Positions 1 through 12,200 of a DNA stretch of 64,000 nucleotides are shown here, piece by piece (within the stretch, counting starts at the first letter, position 1; each line of letters begins with the position of its first letter). The stretch is from Nemopilema nomurai (Eukaryota; Cnidaria; Scyphozoa; Rhizostomeae; Rhizostomatidae), in NCBI GenBank assembly GCA_003864495.1, contig ML133427.1, forward strand, positions 2,561,247 to 2,625,246, given 5' to 3'. Below the pieces are notes generated by a model, which did no database searches, was not told where the DNA came from, and saw nothing but the letters and a program-made list of their open reading frames with translations. The position numbers and the translations under genes were made by a program.

Positions 1-3000
1 ATGACGATCTTGATACGGGAGGCAATCTTGAGGTAGTGGAAGGCAATTCTCACGGCGGAAGAACAAACGAAGATGATAATAAAGTGAGTTTTTCTGTAAT
101 AGATGGAGAAAAGTAATAAAATTTTTGGAATCTGAAATTTAAAACCTTTGAAAAAGTCTGTACCTATCAGCTATTGTGGTGTGTGACAAAAGCAAAAATA
201 TAAGAGTACTGACCTTTTTTATCTGTCATATTGTTTAAAAAACTTCAAAAAGACTGAAAGTCATTCAAAATAAGGCTTGTCCGTGAATTTAAGTACCAAG
301 GAGAAGTCAGCAAACATTTTTTCAGTAAATGCTAAAGTTCCACACCACTGAAGTAGGACATGTTTCCTGACCGTAGTAAACTGGTTTTGGGTTTATGGGG
401 GAAGCAATAAAATGTGTGTTTTTTCCCATATTGCTTAATTTCAATGGAAATGATTTAACTTGGTTATTTATTTAATTAGTAAATTTAGTGGTTTTAATTT
501 ATTCATCATAGTCCTATAAAGAATAACGTTGATAGTATTATGACACATATCAGCCTTGAGTATCCCTTGGTCACCTGTGATGAGAAAGTACAGTGAGGCA
601 ACTTGTAAGTAGAGTATAGAAATAGGAATTGTTGTGTACAATTCTAGCTTAATAGAATTGTCTCACACTGGTCTATGATGCCTCTGTTTGGGTTTCAGGC
701 TATTGTAAATGGGACACCAGCCAATAATCACCTATATGACTCAGCAGATTGAGCCCTAACCCTATTTCTAGAAATCAAGTTACATATATTACAAAATGTT
801 TCCATACTTTTAAAGTAATGTGGAGCAAATTTTAAAATCATGGCTTTAATAACTGCTTCATTTATTTCTCCATTATGTTTTCCAATATTATCTTTGCAGT
901 GTTAACCCCCCTTTCAAATTTGTAATTGAGCTAAAAAGGCTTTTACTGAAGCGTATAATGATTCCAAAAGTATCACTAGCAAGGACAAAGAGTATTAAAA
1001 CTGAGGACTTTGTTGTAGCTAGGATCAACTAGTTGTGTTTTCATTAGCAAATTTTGTTTAAGGATCTTGCTCACAGAAATATGTTGAACTTTTTGTTAAT
1101 GTGTGAGTAAGTATCTTATGTTAAAGTATATTTTCACTTTCAATTCACAAGGTAAATTCACCTGAGTTTGATGCCAAGAACGTTGACAGTGCTGACAGCT
1201 TTTTGAATTCAGATGTTGACGCACTGATGGCATGCGAGAAGTGCCATGGTCCAATCACAAAGCTGAAGAGGTTCGGGAATAGTGGCAAGCAGTTCTGTTC
1301 CAAAAGCTGTGCCCAAAGCCCTAAGAAGTCCCAGGTATGGGAACCATTCTCCTAAAAATTACATTATTTCAACAGTTTGCGTTTGTATTGGGAGAAGCCA
1401 TCTTTTTACCTCCATGCAGATTTTTTAACCTTCCTTTTCCATTTTCTGTTTTATTCAGTGAGTAATTTTATTGCTGTTATTACTGTATGCTATTGGGCAT
1501 TTTCCCTGATGTTTGTTTGTAAAGTCCTTGAGTTGAGCTGTACTGAGCTTAGTATTTAGTTTTGCTCTTGACTAATGGGTAAAAGTCAATTAATTATTGC
1601 CAAAGAGATTAAGTCTCATTTTGTGATATGCCTAAAGTAAGTGCCACTTGTTTACAATTGAGATTGACAGAAATTGGTGTAGACACAAACCTTGTGGGGA
1701 AAACTTTCAACACAGTTATGGTAGCCAAATGTAATTTCAAGGTGGTTTATACCAGGTAGTTTTTGCTAAGGACTTTTGAAAGGTACTCATTAAATAACCT
1801 AATAAATTAATATCATGAATAAACTTAGGTTTTGGACATTGATTCAAGGTATATGCAACCAGGAAATTTAAAGGAGGACAAAAATTATGAAACTATTCTT
1901 CTGTGCTGTGATTTCAACCCAAGGAATCTTAATTTTATAATAACTTTTTAGTGTTTTGGCTGCTGATAGGTTTGTAATTATCAATGTTTTATGACAGATA
2001 ATTGATGGTTTTGTAGACTTGTTACCGAAAGACTGTAATTTTTGGAAAATACCAAATTTTACTTGATAGATTGTAAGTGACTTTAAATTGCAATCTTTTT
2101 GCTTCATAAATTGGATTGGTAATGAGTCTTCATTTGGTAAAGAAGAATCATATTAGAAGAAAATGATATTTGACGAATTAGTGAATGGTTTTTTCGGTAT
2201 TAAAAATTGTGAGGATGGAGGTCCATAATCTTGTGAGAACCTTCAAGTGGGTCTTGATATTGGCTTAGGGTTAGGGTTTTCATCTACGAATTTCGAAAAC
2301 TAGGCCCGGCATATTTTGAGTCTGGATGGGAATTGGCCTTGACGGATGTCATAAAATCGGCTGTCGGAAACCGTTTTCAGCTTTATAGCAAGTCAAATTC
2401 AAACAAACTGTACACCTCGTGATCAAATGCTTTCGATTGATGTACATGAAGTTAAACGTTGATGATTTCAGCACATGGCGCCAGGACGTCACTAAAAGAC
2501 GCCATAAATACAGTAATGAGATTCCTTCATCGATATACTGAAGTCGGGCCTAGTCGCCGTACCATTGCCTCTCAGTATAAATGAACTGTTCCAACACAAC
2601 TGTGGCGTCTGAAGCAGAACGTTAATGTTTGTTTTCACTGCGGCAGAAATGCATGTTGCTTTCTAACGCCGTTTTGATGCCGCAGTGAATGGAATGCAGT
2701 CTAAAATAGGATCCACATTAAGTCAGATTATCAATATATTCGCATGCGTAGTGTGTCATAAGCGTAGCTCAATACAGCGTAGCTCATTCGGGCTCTTTTT
2801 TATCCGAAAAAAATTCTGCTGGTTCTTACCACGAAAATTTTGTTGTGAAAGTAGATTTTTTAGAGAGTTGTTGGATGTAGTTTTCTTCATTTTTAACGAC
2901 TCCTTCGATACTTTTTGCATTAAGAAACGACGTTTTGAGCTCTACTCATCTACCAAAGCCCATAATTATTTTTCTTCTTCTTTTTCTTCTTCTTCTTCTT

Positions 3001-6000
3001 CTTCTTTGGGGTTTGTCCATAATCGCTTTGATTTGTTTTGCTGCAGTCAACTATTGATGATGACATGGGTGCTGACGACAATAATGATGACTGCGATGAC
3101 TGTCATGTCACGAAGGAGGACAGTGTCACCAAACCGAATGAGGCGATGGTCATTGAAGAACCAACGAAGGCACGGGACCAGGCTACACCTACCAAGAAAG
3201 AGACCCCGCAGAAAGCATCCAAGGGTGGGTATTATGAAAAGCTCCCCTTAGGGGCTACCCTCTGTACAGTTTAAACTAACCCTGTCTCGATCGAATTGGA
3301 ATAACTGCGTAAATACAAGAACAGGCCTCGATTACTTTTTACCTTTTTCCAGTCCACTCCCTTGGAAATAATTGAGTCAACGCCTCCCCCACCCCTTGAG
3401 CAATCCTATATCTTAGGCAAAGCAATTTTTAGTTTGACTTGAACGCTGCAGTGTTCGAATTTATTCAAATATTGAGGTTTTAGAAAGTAAATTCGACATT
3501 GATTGTAGGAGGGTACAGCCCTTGTCACGGTAAAAATCTGCTGTTGTTTCAAAAGTCTTTGCTGGCATTTTGACCAGACTGAGATAACTCCAAACATCGT
3601 CTAGCCCCGCTTCGAATCTGTTATTTTAGACTATCGTAGCGTCACTTATTTTATTTTATTCCCAATTTATGACGCGAAATTCCACATCTAATTGCACAGA
3701 GGCAGTGTTTTGGATACCAACAGATTTCTAATGTCAAATTAGATATGAAAAGTCAATTCACTGTCCATTCCGCAGGAAACCTTTCTGCGTTAACGTTTAA
3801 GATAAAGATCGAGTCATTCAACCTGAGAAGGTTCAACCTGCGAGAGAAATACCCCTAGGCAGTGCAGCGAAATTTTCTGTCACAATTTTATTAACGCAAA
3901 TTGTTAACAACAATGTATTGAAAAAGCAAATTGCTTCGCGAATCGTGAACTTTCGTAATAATTGCAAATCTTTTTGTTTTGTACCACACTTGTAATGAGC
4001 CACTTGTAATCAGACATCGACTGATAAAGTGACTCAAGGCACAATTTTAAATTTCTTTTTTGGATAAATTTCGTTTCATATTTCGCTAACTGTTGATTAT
4101 TTTTGTTGCAGAACGAGAAGATCAAACTTCAGTGACCAATTGGAGAGACTGCCAAGATGACCTGCTCAGAAATGCAGCAATATTGATGGTGCGTTGATGT
4201 TGCATTATGTTTTATGGGCCTCGTTGTTTGCGGCTCAATTAGTTGTAGCCTCGGATAACAGGCTGCGAATGGAAAGGAGCACTTTGAGCGTTTTGTCATG
4301 GAATGAACTAAGCACTCACTGTTCGTTTCCAGTGTCTGAAGCTCTCTCACGTTTGATACATTACCTGATGATCGATGCCGTTCATTTTCAAAGAAATATC
4401 CCCCTTTCCTTTAGCTTTCAAAGCCAGTCAAAGGCCTAAAGCCCGGAATGAAGCTTGAAGCCCTGGACAAAAACAACCCGTGCAATTATTGTGTAGCCAC
4501 TGTTATCGAAATCGTTGGCCACCGTGTTAGGATCCGATACGATGGCTTTGGCGACAACGACAGTCAAGATTTTTGGTGCAACTTCCAGGCGGAGGAGCTT
4601 TATCCGATTGGCTGGTGTGCCGAGAACAGCTTTCCCCTTCAGCCACCGACAGGTGAGTGAGAAGTTCGACGGGGTTGTCGTGTTCCGTCTTTGTCTGTAT
4701 TCTCTTTGTCATACTTAACGCGCTATTTTGACTGGAACATAATTCTGGTGCATTGTCCAACCCTTGCGCTGCATGATAGTGGCAAATCACAAAGTCGGCA
4801 AGTCGTATTATGTCTGGTTTCCACTCATTTATTTTTGCCTAATTTTATCTCACAAAGTCTATCCTCGTCTTCTTTTGCCTGGTCATCTCTCGCCTATCCT
4901 CGTCTTGTTTTGCCTGGTCATATCTCGCCTAGCCTCGTCTTCTTTCATCTGGTCTCTCTTGCAAAGTTTCGCTTCATCTTCTTTTGCCTGGTCATCTTTC
5001 GTCTAGCCTCTTCTTCTTTCGTCTGGTCATGCCTCTTCAATACCAAGTCTAGTCGTACCTCACATGTCTTGTTCCACCGTTTCGTGCAGCTGCAAGCTTC
5101 TCTGTAATCACCTTGCCAAACGTTGAAGCGGCAACCACCCTTCTTCTGTATGCCTTGGTCTGTGTCTTGGTGTCGGTCTGCAATCGTTAGCTTCCGCTGA
5201 ACATGGTCGGCCGATTGTGGCCATCCCCAGACCGCGCAGTCTCGAATATTCAGTTCCCTCGTGTAATCGCTTAGCTTGCAGTTCATTCTCTTTGGCTGTC
5301 GATTCAGTGCATTTTCGCACGTGTACTCAGTACTGAATACTGACAAAATTTTCTACAGTATAGAGGCTAGTATTGAATGCGAGGGAAGCCAGACAACCCA
5401 CGTCAAACGTATGCGTCAGGTTTGAAAAGTCCACTTCAAGCGGGACAGCTGGTTTCGAGCCCCTGCCTTTCCACCAATCAGCTGGTTGCTTTTTCACGAG
5501 GCCGGCTGACTGTCCGTGGCAACAAATGCTTCGCGGCCAAAGAACAAGGAAGGGATTTTCTTGAATCCAGATGACTCATTGATTCATGTTTTGGAATTCA
5601 AGGTCTCTCACCTGCCTAAAGTAGTTTTCTGAAACGCTTTCGTCATCAAACTCCATTTGCAGTACACCTGCAAGGCTTCATTCAGACAGCCGCCTAATTC
5701 AAAATTTCACAGTGATAAAAAATGACCAATTATGATTTCTCCTTCCCTGAAATGTTCTTAAAAAGCAGTCTTGTTTTTCCATCAAAACAAAGGGAAGAAG
5801 AATGAAATGCGCATTCACTCAAATTGCCATGTGCTCGTAGTTCTCCACCCCATTCATAAAGCAGACAACATATTTTTTGTAAAGAAACTCCTTGTTTCGT
5901 TCCAACTGAGTGGTGCTATTCTTTATTATGCTTTTGTTTTTTCTATTTTCAGGAATAAGCAGTACGCTGGAAGATTGGAAAATTTTTCTCACTAAAACGC

Positions 6001-6198
6001 TAACAGGAGCATTAGCTGCACCAATGGATCTCTTCAGGGAGGTCTGTACTTAATATTCGTTTTCGATTCTTTTAATAACAATCCACTCCAAGGTATTCAT
6101 ATCTTTGAGCCTACAATCTCTCGTAGATCGAAAGTGCTACACAGACAAGGCCACGGTCTCCTAATGCTATGGTTCTTCACGATGTAGCAGACAACCCG

Positions 6199-6230
<32 letters not shown>

Positions 6231-9200
6231 ATTCGATTCGATTCCTAGCTAAGCCAGTAAATATGTGAAGTCGTCATGAAAATGTCGATGAAAGGCACGG
6301 CCTAAAATTGATGTTTATTTATTGATATAGCAGATTACTGTTGGGTAATTTTCTGTTTATCGCAAGCTCCGTAGACATATTTAGCGTCACATGGTTGAAA
6401 TGAAATATTCAGTGCCAGAGCGAAGATGTAGGACTTGCCGGTATAATGATCGTAGCTCTGTATTCTAGAACAAAAACAGAACCCAAGCCAAGGTCCATAA
6501 TTTCCAGGCGGGCCAGAAAGTGGAGGTGATCCACCCCAAAAGACCGAGCATCATCTGTCCCGCAACCATCACAAAGAGCCTGGGCCCCTACCTCTACCAA
6601 GTGACGACAGAACCGCTTCCAAACCTCCCTGCGCACACGTTCTATGGGCGGGGTGAAAGCACTGGCATCTTCAGTTTCGGTTGGTCCGCAAAGAATGGTA
6701 TTGACCTCGCCTTGCCATCATGTGAGTGTCCTAGGCGTATTCGACGGACCTTTTTGAATTTCTTAATAACTTCATTTTTGGAATTCGCAGCACCGGTATT
6801 ATGATCCTAGCCAGGCAATTGAGATTGATAAAAAGAGAAATCGTGATCAAAAGTAAAATGGGCCTTGCAGGACAGTATGCATCTTCATCCCTCTCCCCCC
6901 TCCCTCCTTCAAAGTATTCATTGTTTCATGGCTCCAAGGGTTTCAAGGGGCCAACATTTTCAAGTCGGTTGTTTCAGATGATTTTTATTATTATGCCATT
7001 ATTAGAAGAGAGATTGCAGCTCATTGTAACGTTGTCGGAATTCGCTGAGGAAGCATTTCGACTGTGGGAATTTCTCTCGTTCACCATCAACTTAAGAGAA
7101 CCCGGTCGACTTTTGCTTCAGTGATTGTTTCCACCCGTACGATTATGAGCTCTTACATTTTGGCAGACTTTATTATGAATGAGTATTTGGTCTTTCTGCA
7201 GATGTCGACAGCAGTGGCCTAACTAAGGAGAAATACCTCGCCATGTGTCGAAAGAAATCCGCCCCGCCCACCTACAGCGAAAACAGGGTAAGCAGAGAAA
7301 CTTGACTACTGGCAAGGAGCAAAAGGCAGCTTGTGTACGCAGTTTCCAGGCTGGCGAGATTCCTTCTTCTTTCGACGTAGTAGTTCTCTCGTCAAATAGA
7401 AATTTGAATTGTTCCACTTTGTGCCAATTGTGCTATCTTTAAGAACGTTGACGATTGAAAAAGCTTGCTAAAAGAAGAGCTACCTGAAGTGGTTCACTTT
7501 TCAATTTAGTCAAGGGTCTTATCAAGGAGCACAATGTTTTGAATGAACCAAGAATATCATTACTTCGAGAAGCACTCTATTGACATTATTACTCTTGTTT
7601 TTCTGCTTGCTAGCGAGTGAAGAGCGCCTTCAAAGTTGGCCAGAAGCTTGCTGCTGTTGACCTCGAAGAACCAAACTTGGTCCGCATGGGCACCGTCTTC
7701 AACATGATTGGGCGAGTCGTCCTCCTCCTCTTCGATGGCCAAGGCAAGTTCCAATACGTCGACTGTGACAGCGAAGATGTTTACCCCATCGACTGGCTTC
7801 TTGGCACTGGCCACCCGCTCTCCACCCCCAACGGAATCGGTATGTGAATGCTCTCTTTTCGTATGTAAAATGGGCTTCTAGGCTGGAGAAATGGGGCTCC
7901 TTCCCCCAGAGCGAGGCTTGTCTTTTCACGACCTAGAATCCTGTCGGTATGCCTCAGCGAGCCAAAAACTTCAAATTTTCATCATTCAATTGTCAGCGTT
8001 CCCAGAAAACTGCTATTTAACTATAAAGCCAATATATTTAACAGAAGTCTGTGTATGAATCAGAGTGCTGGAACTACAGGATTACAAAGGGTCCTAAGAA
8101 ACGTTTTTGACATCAAGCAAGTCTTATTGAATGAAATTTCACTGATTTCAACTGGCTTTAAAGTTAAGAGGGGACCTTATAAGTTTCTTCAACTTGACGT
8201 GATTTTAAAATGCGTCAATATTAATGAAGAGTTTGCAGAAAACCTGATGGAGAAGCTTTTTTCGGGTTTAAGACTTAAGATCGGGTTTAAAATGGAAGTA
8301 AATTTTTTTGAAATTAGTATTCGACCTATCTTGGGGTTCAATTTTGCAAAGCACTTTGGACTTTTGCAAAGTTCAAAGACAGGTTACGTGAATCGGTGAA
8401 GATATCCCGTTAACGATTTGATGGGATCAACCAGTGTAATTTGCAGAATGTTGCAGTAGCAAAGACAGTTGCGGAACTTCATTTTTATGATAACAAAATT
8501 TAATAGCCTGGAGATGCACCGTCTATCGTCTTCTTTGAATCTAAACCTCTCCAAAAATCTAATCGTGCTTAGTATGTCGAAAGTCCTCCTTTATAGACGA
8601 GTTATTGAGCAGTATTTCTGACGCGTGTGGTTGTATATTGGCTATGTTATTATTCATTGCAACGTTCTTTCCGTTTTCAGTGCCCGACTCTAACGGGGAC
8701 TTTGCGACCGGAGCGGAACTGACTGTGGATGAAAGTGGGCACAGGTGGGCCTAGCGTTCTACCTTCGTATTTGACATATTCCAACTTTTTCTCCTTGTTC
8801 GTTCTCTCTCTTAATCGTCACTTATCCAATCAAGCAAATGCCTTCTTCCAATTGTGTGACAACCTCTTCTTGTTCTTTCTAGATTTGTAACGTTGCCCTC
8901 GTTTCAGACAGTTCTTGGTAAGCAGCCTCATGCCAAAGGTACGTTCATTCTTCCTTTTTCGGTTGGAACTGAATGATTTTAAAGGGCTTTGGACGGCGAA
9001 AAGTAGCCCCTAGACGTACTCTTTCAAGACGTACTTGGAGCCATAGTGGGCTTACCTCGTCTTCATTCTCCTTTCTTTTTCCGCCAGATTGATATACTTC
9101 AACAATTAGAACCCCCGTCTCCTGTTCTTGCTACGATGCATACCAGCGCAATTTTGATATGGGTGACATTGGCGAACGCGCTTCCTGACTTCTTGCCAGA

Positions 9201-12200
9201 CTAATGCTGAGAAACCCACCTTAATCCATAATTTAAATCTCCATTTTGATGTAAGCTAGTTTTAAAGTATTTATGAGGAACCCAATCATATTGGCTGATT
9301 TCTGCAGACTGTTGTGTATAAGCTTCATACAGTTGTTAGCTTCGTGTATTCTCTAACAAAAAGCTGATGACACAGAAAAGATTAATAACCAGCAAAAGCG
9401 TGGATCTTTTCTCATTTAGTGAATAGCTGATCTAAGAAAATCCTCCTCAATATTCCCGGTCAAGAGATCTTAAATTTGGTTTTCTGTTCTTTGGCTTACG
9501 TCTTACATCTGATTTAGAATTGCTAGATAGGCCTTCCCCAGGGTGCATCTTCTTAAGAATTTTTACGCCCGTCTTCTTCGGGCAGCAGAGCTAGACAAAT
9601 ATTTCGGTTGTATACTTCGCCTTAATTTGTTAAACAATATGCCTACCCTCAAAAGGGGTAAGTGAGGGCTTATACTCTGTTTCGGGCTGGGAGAAAAGGG
9701 GGGATTGGTATACTCCCAATCATTTAATGCTCCTTCTCGTCAACTCACGGGTTTTTACCCCAGTCTTCTGCCAAAATTAAAACAAAACCATCTGGTAACA
9801 CCTTAGCAATAGTCAGCATCGAAGTACAATAGGACTCGTCTCAAGGTTTCACTTTATTTGTTAACAATAGATTGACAACAGCTATCTGCTTCACGTTTAT
9901 GCTAGTACCCATCTTTATCAAGGTTTACTGCCAAGTTGCAGGTGGAATTTGCAATGATAAGCGTCAAGTAAAAAGCACGCACCTGATTTTAGAACTGCAC
10001 GGTAGCCTGCTTCGATCGGATATCCCATTCCAATAAGAATACACAGCAGTTGAATTTCTTTCAGGATGTTTTATCGCCCCCTGTCTTATAGCCACCCCAT
10101 ATCTTGATAATGTCCAGTGCCACAGGTGTTTTTGGCTGTGAAAGCTTAGAGGTTGTTGCATACTAATTGGTTGAATTCATCGAGTATCTCTTTCTGCTTA
10201 CAGAGGAACTGAACAAGAAGTTGAAAGCCAAGGCAGAATGCACGTAAGACCGCTTGGCCCCATTCCTCTGTTCTTACACCCCACAACTACTCTTTCTAAT
10301 AAACAGTTGTTTTTCCGTGCCCTGATCTTGCCTTGAATACATGCCTTTCGATGGGTGGTTGCCTTAGAGTGAAAAGTTTGGTCAAACAATAAATGAACAT
10401 TTTCAGATTGATGTTTGGGAACTAATTAAAGACGAGAGGTTGCTTAGACTAATCCGACCGTTACAATGATATGATGGACTTCTTTTCTCAGAAGTTATTT
10501 AACTTAGTTTTGACCCGTTTTGAGATGACCCAAAAAATTGCTAGAAAAAGACCTGCATGCGATTAAAAATGAAAAGAGGATTCGTGTGGTTGTTCCATAG
10601 CATGCGGAGAAGCATTTTGCCTGTCTTTATGTTTGCTTTTTCAAAGCCATTTTGTCTTTATTCTGTGAGATCGATCCTTTCAGTGCCACTGATCTCTTTA
10701 ATTTTTTGTCCTGCTTTTTTTAGTAACTTTCTGCATATCCATTCTCATTTTCTTTGTTAGAGACTGTGTAGGCCATTCAGTTTGTCATTTTTGTAAAGTC
10801 TTTTTCTACAAAGATTATTTGGTTTACACCACGATGCCCTACGACCACAGTGTATGCAAAGCACTGCTTCTCGATAGTTGACTTCACTGCTTCACTGATT
10901 TTTCCCTATAGGCCTACCTCAGTGGTTGTAGATATGTCGACTCCCATTATTCGAGAAATTGCGAAGGACAAAACTAACGAAGGTGTGTTCAGAGTCTCTT
11001 TTGTCTGCTTATTTTGCACATAGTTTATGAAGGTAGCACTTCAGTGCTCTTTTTAAAGTCGTCTTTTCCATTTAAACGTTTTCACTTTAGAATTCTTCAG
11101 GTAGGCCTACAATTTTCGTCCTTCGTTAGAGCTCATCATTCTCCTTCGCAGAGCCAGATAGGCAAGACTTCTATTGCGTTTACTTCAACAAATCATGCAT
11201 CATCGGGCCATTGCTAGACCCGGAGAAAGTGGCCAAGATGCTGCCAACCACTGCTTCTGCTAAACCCCCGGCTGCTGTGAGACTTGCTCTTGAACGACTC
11301 ACTGCTGTTGCCATCAACCCTATCGAAACAATGGACGCCTTGCAGGAGGGTTTCTGTGCAAAGCTGTTTTCCAGGGGGAAGAGCAAGGTCCTTAAAAAGG
11401 TAGATATTGTTCTTTATTTCCAGTCGAAGGTCACTGCCCACGTACTTTGTGACGTCATAGGTCAACAAAGCGAAATGGATGCCAGGGAACATCGCGACAT
11501 CATATAACAAATTACAGTAGGGGAGCGTTTAGACAGTTTGCCCCTTTCTTCGTGGCTTTGATCGCTGTTAAAATCATTGGCCGCTGGCCTTAATGCGAGA
11601 TTATTGCCATTGGGAGCCGCCATGTTGATAAACAGCGGGTAGAAACGGACGAACACCGCCTTATACAGCTCAGCCTTGTATCCCTTGTATCCCTGGTGTT
11701 TTGATGCTCGAATCCCTTTGTGTGCAGATGGCAACAGGTGGTTCCGGGATTCAATGACTTCAACCCACATGTCCTTGTCATCCGCTATTACCTTTTCATT
11801 TGCTGCCGCTATTTTCCAAGCAGTGATAATGTTATTACTGCTCTATCGCTACCTGAAGACAATTTTTACTGCTAACGGGAACCAATGTTTCATGGTCGTG
11901 TAAAATAAAGCGAGGACTGGCGAATCGAGAGTAGTTCTCGAAATCACAGGTGTTTTTCACCCGCTCCAAGAGGATTCAATCAGAAGCAGCTTCTTATATT
12001 GAAAACGAGGTGCGTCGATATCCACCAGTCGACATTACGAATGTTCGTTTAGTTTCGTTTGGAAACAAGGAAGTTTTGCGTGGCGATCGTATCTGTTTTC
12101 GACGAGCACTTTAGAACGTGGCGAACAAGTCGTTGAAAAGAAAGACTGACAGCGAACTTCTCGCGATTCCGTGGCAAGCAGAACCGCGCAGCAAGGTGAT

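Noticed and set aside
4945..5346. 133-codon minus-strand open frame and overlapping plus-strand frames in an Sfmbt intron
   Set aside because: They run across the degenerate pyrimidine-rich tandem repeat at 4840-5035. They have no recognisable domain and no splice partners.
11462..11770. 102-codon minus-strand open frame
   Set aside because: It is intronic, with no family resemblance and no start or splice context. Overlapping open frames on both strands look like chance.
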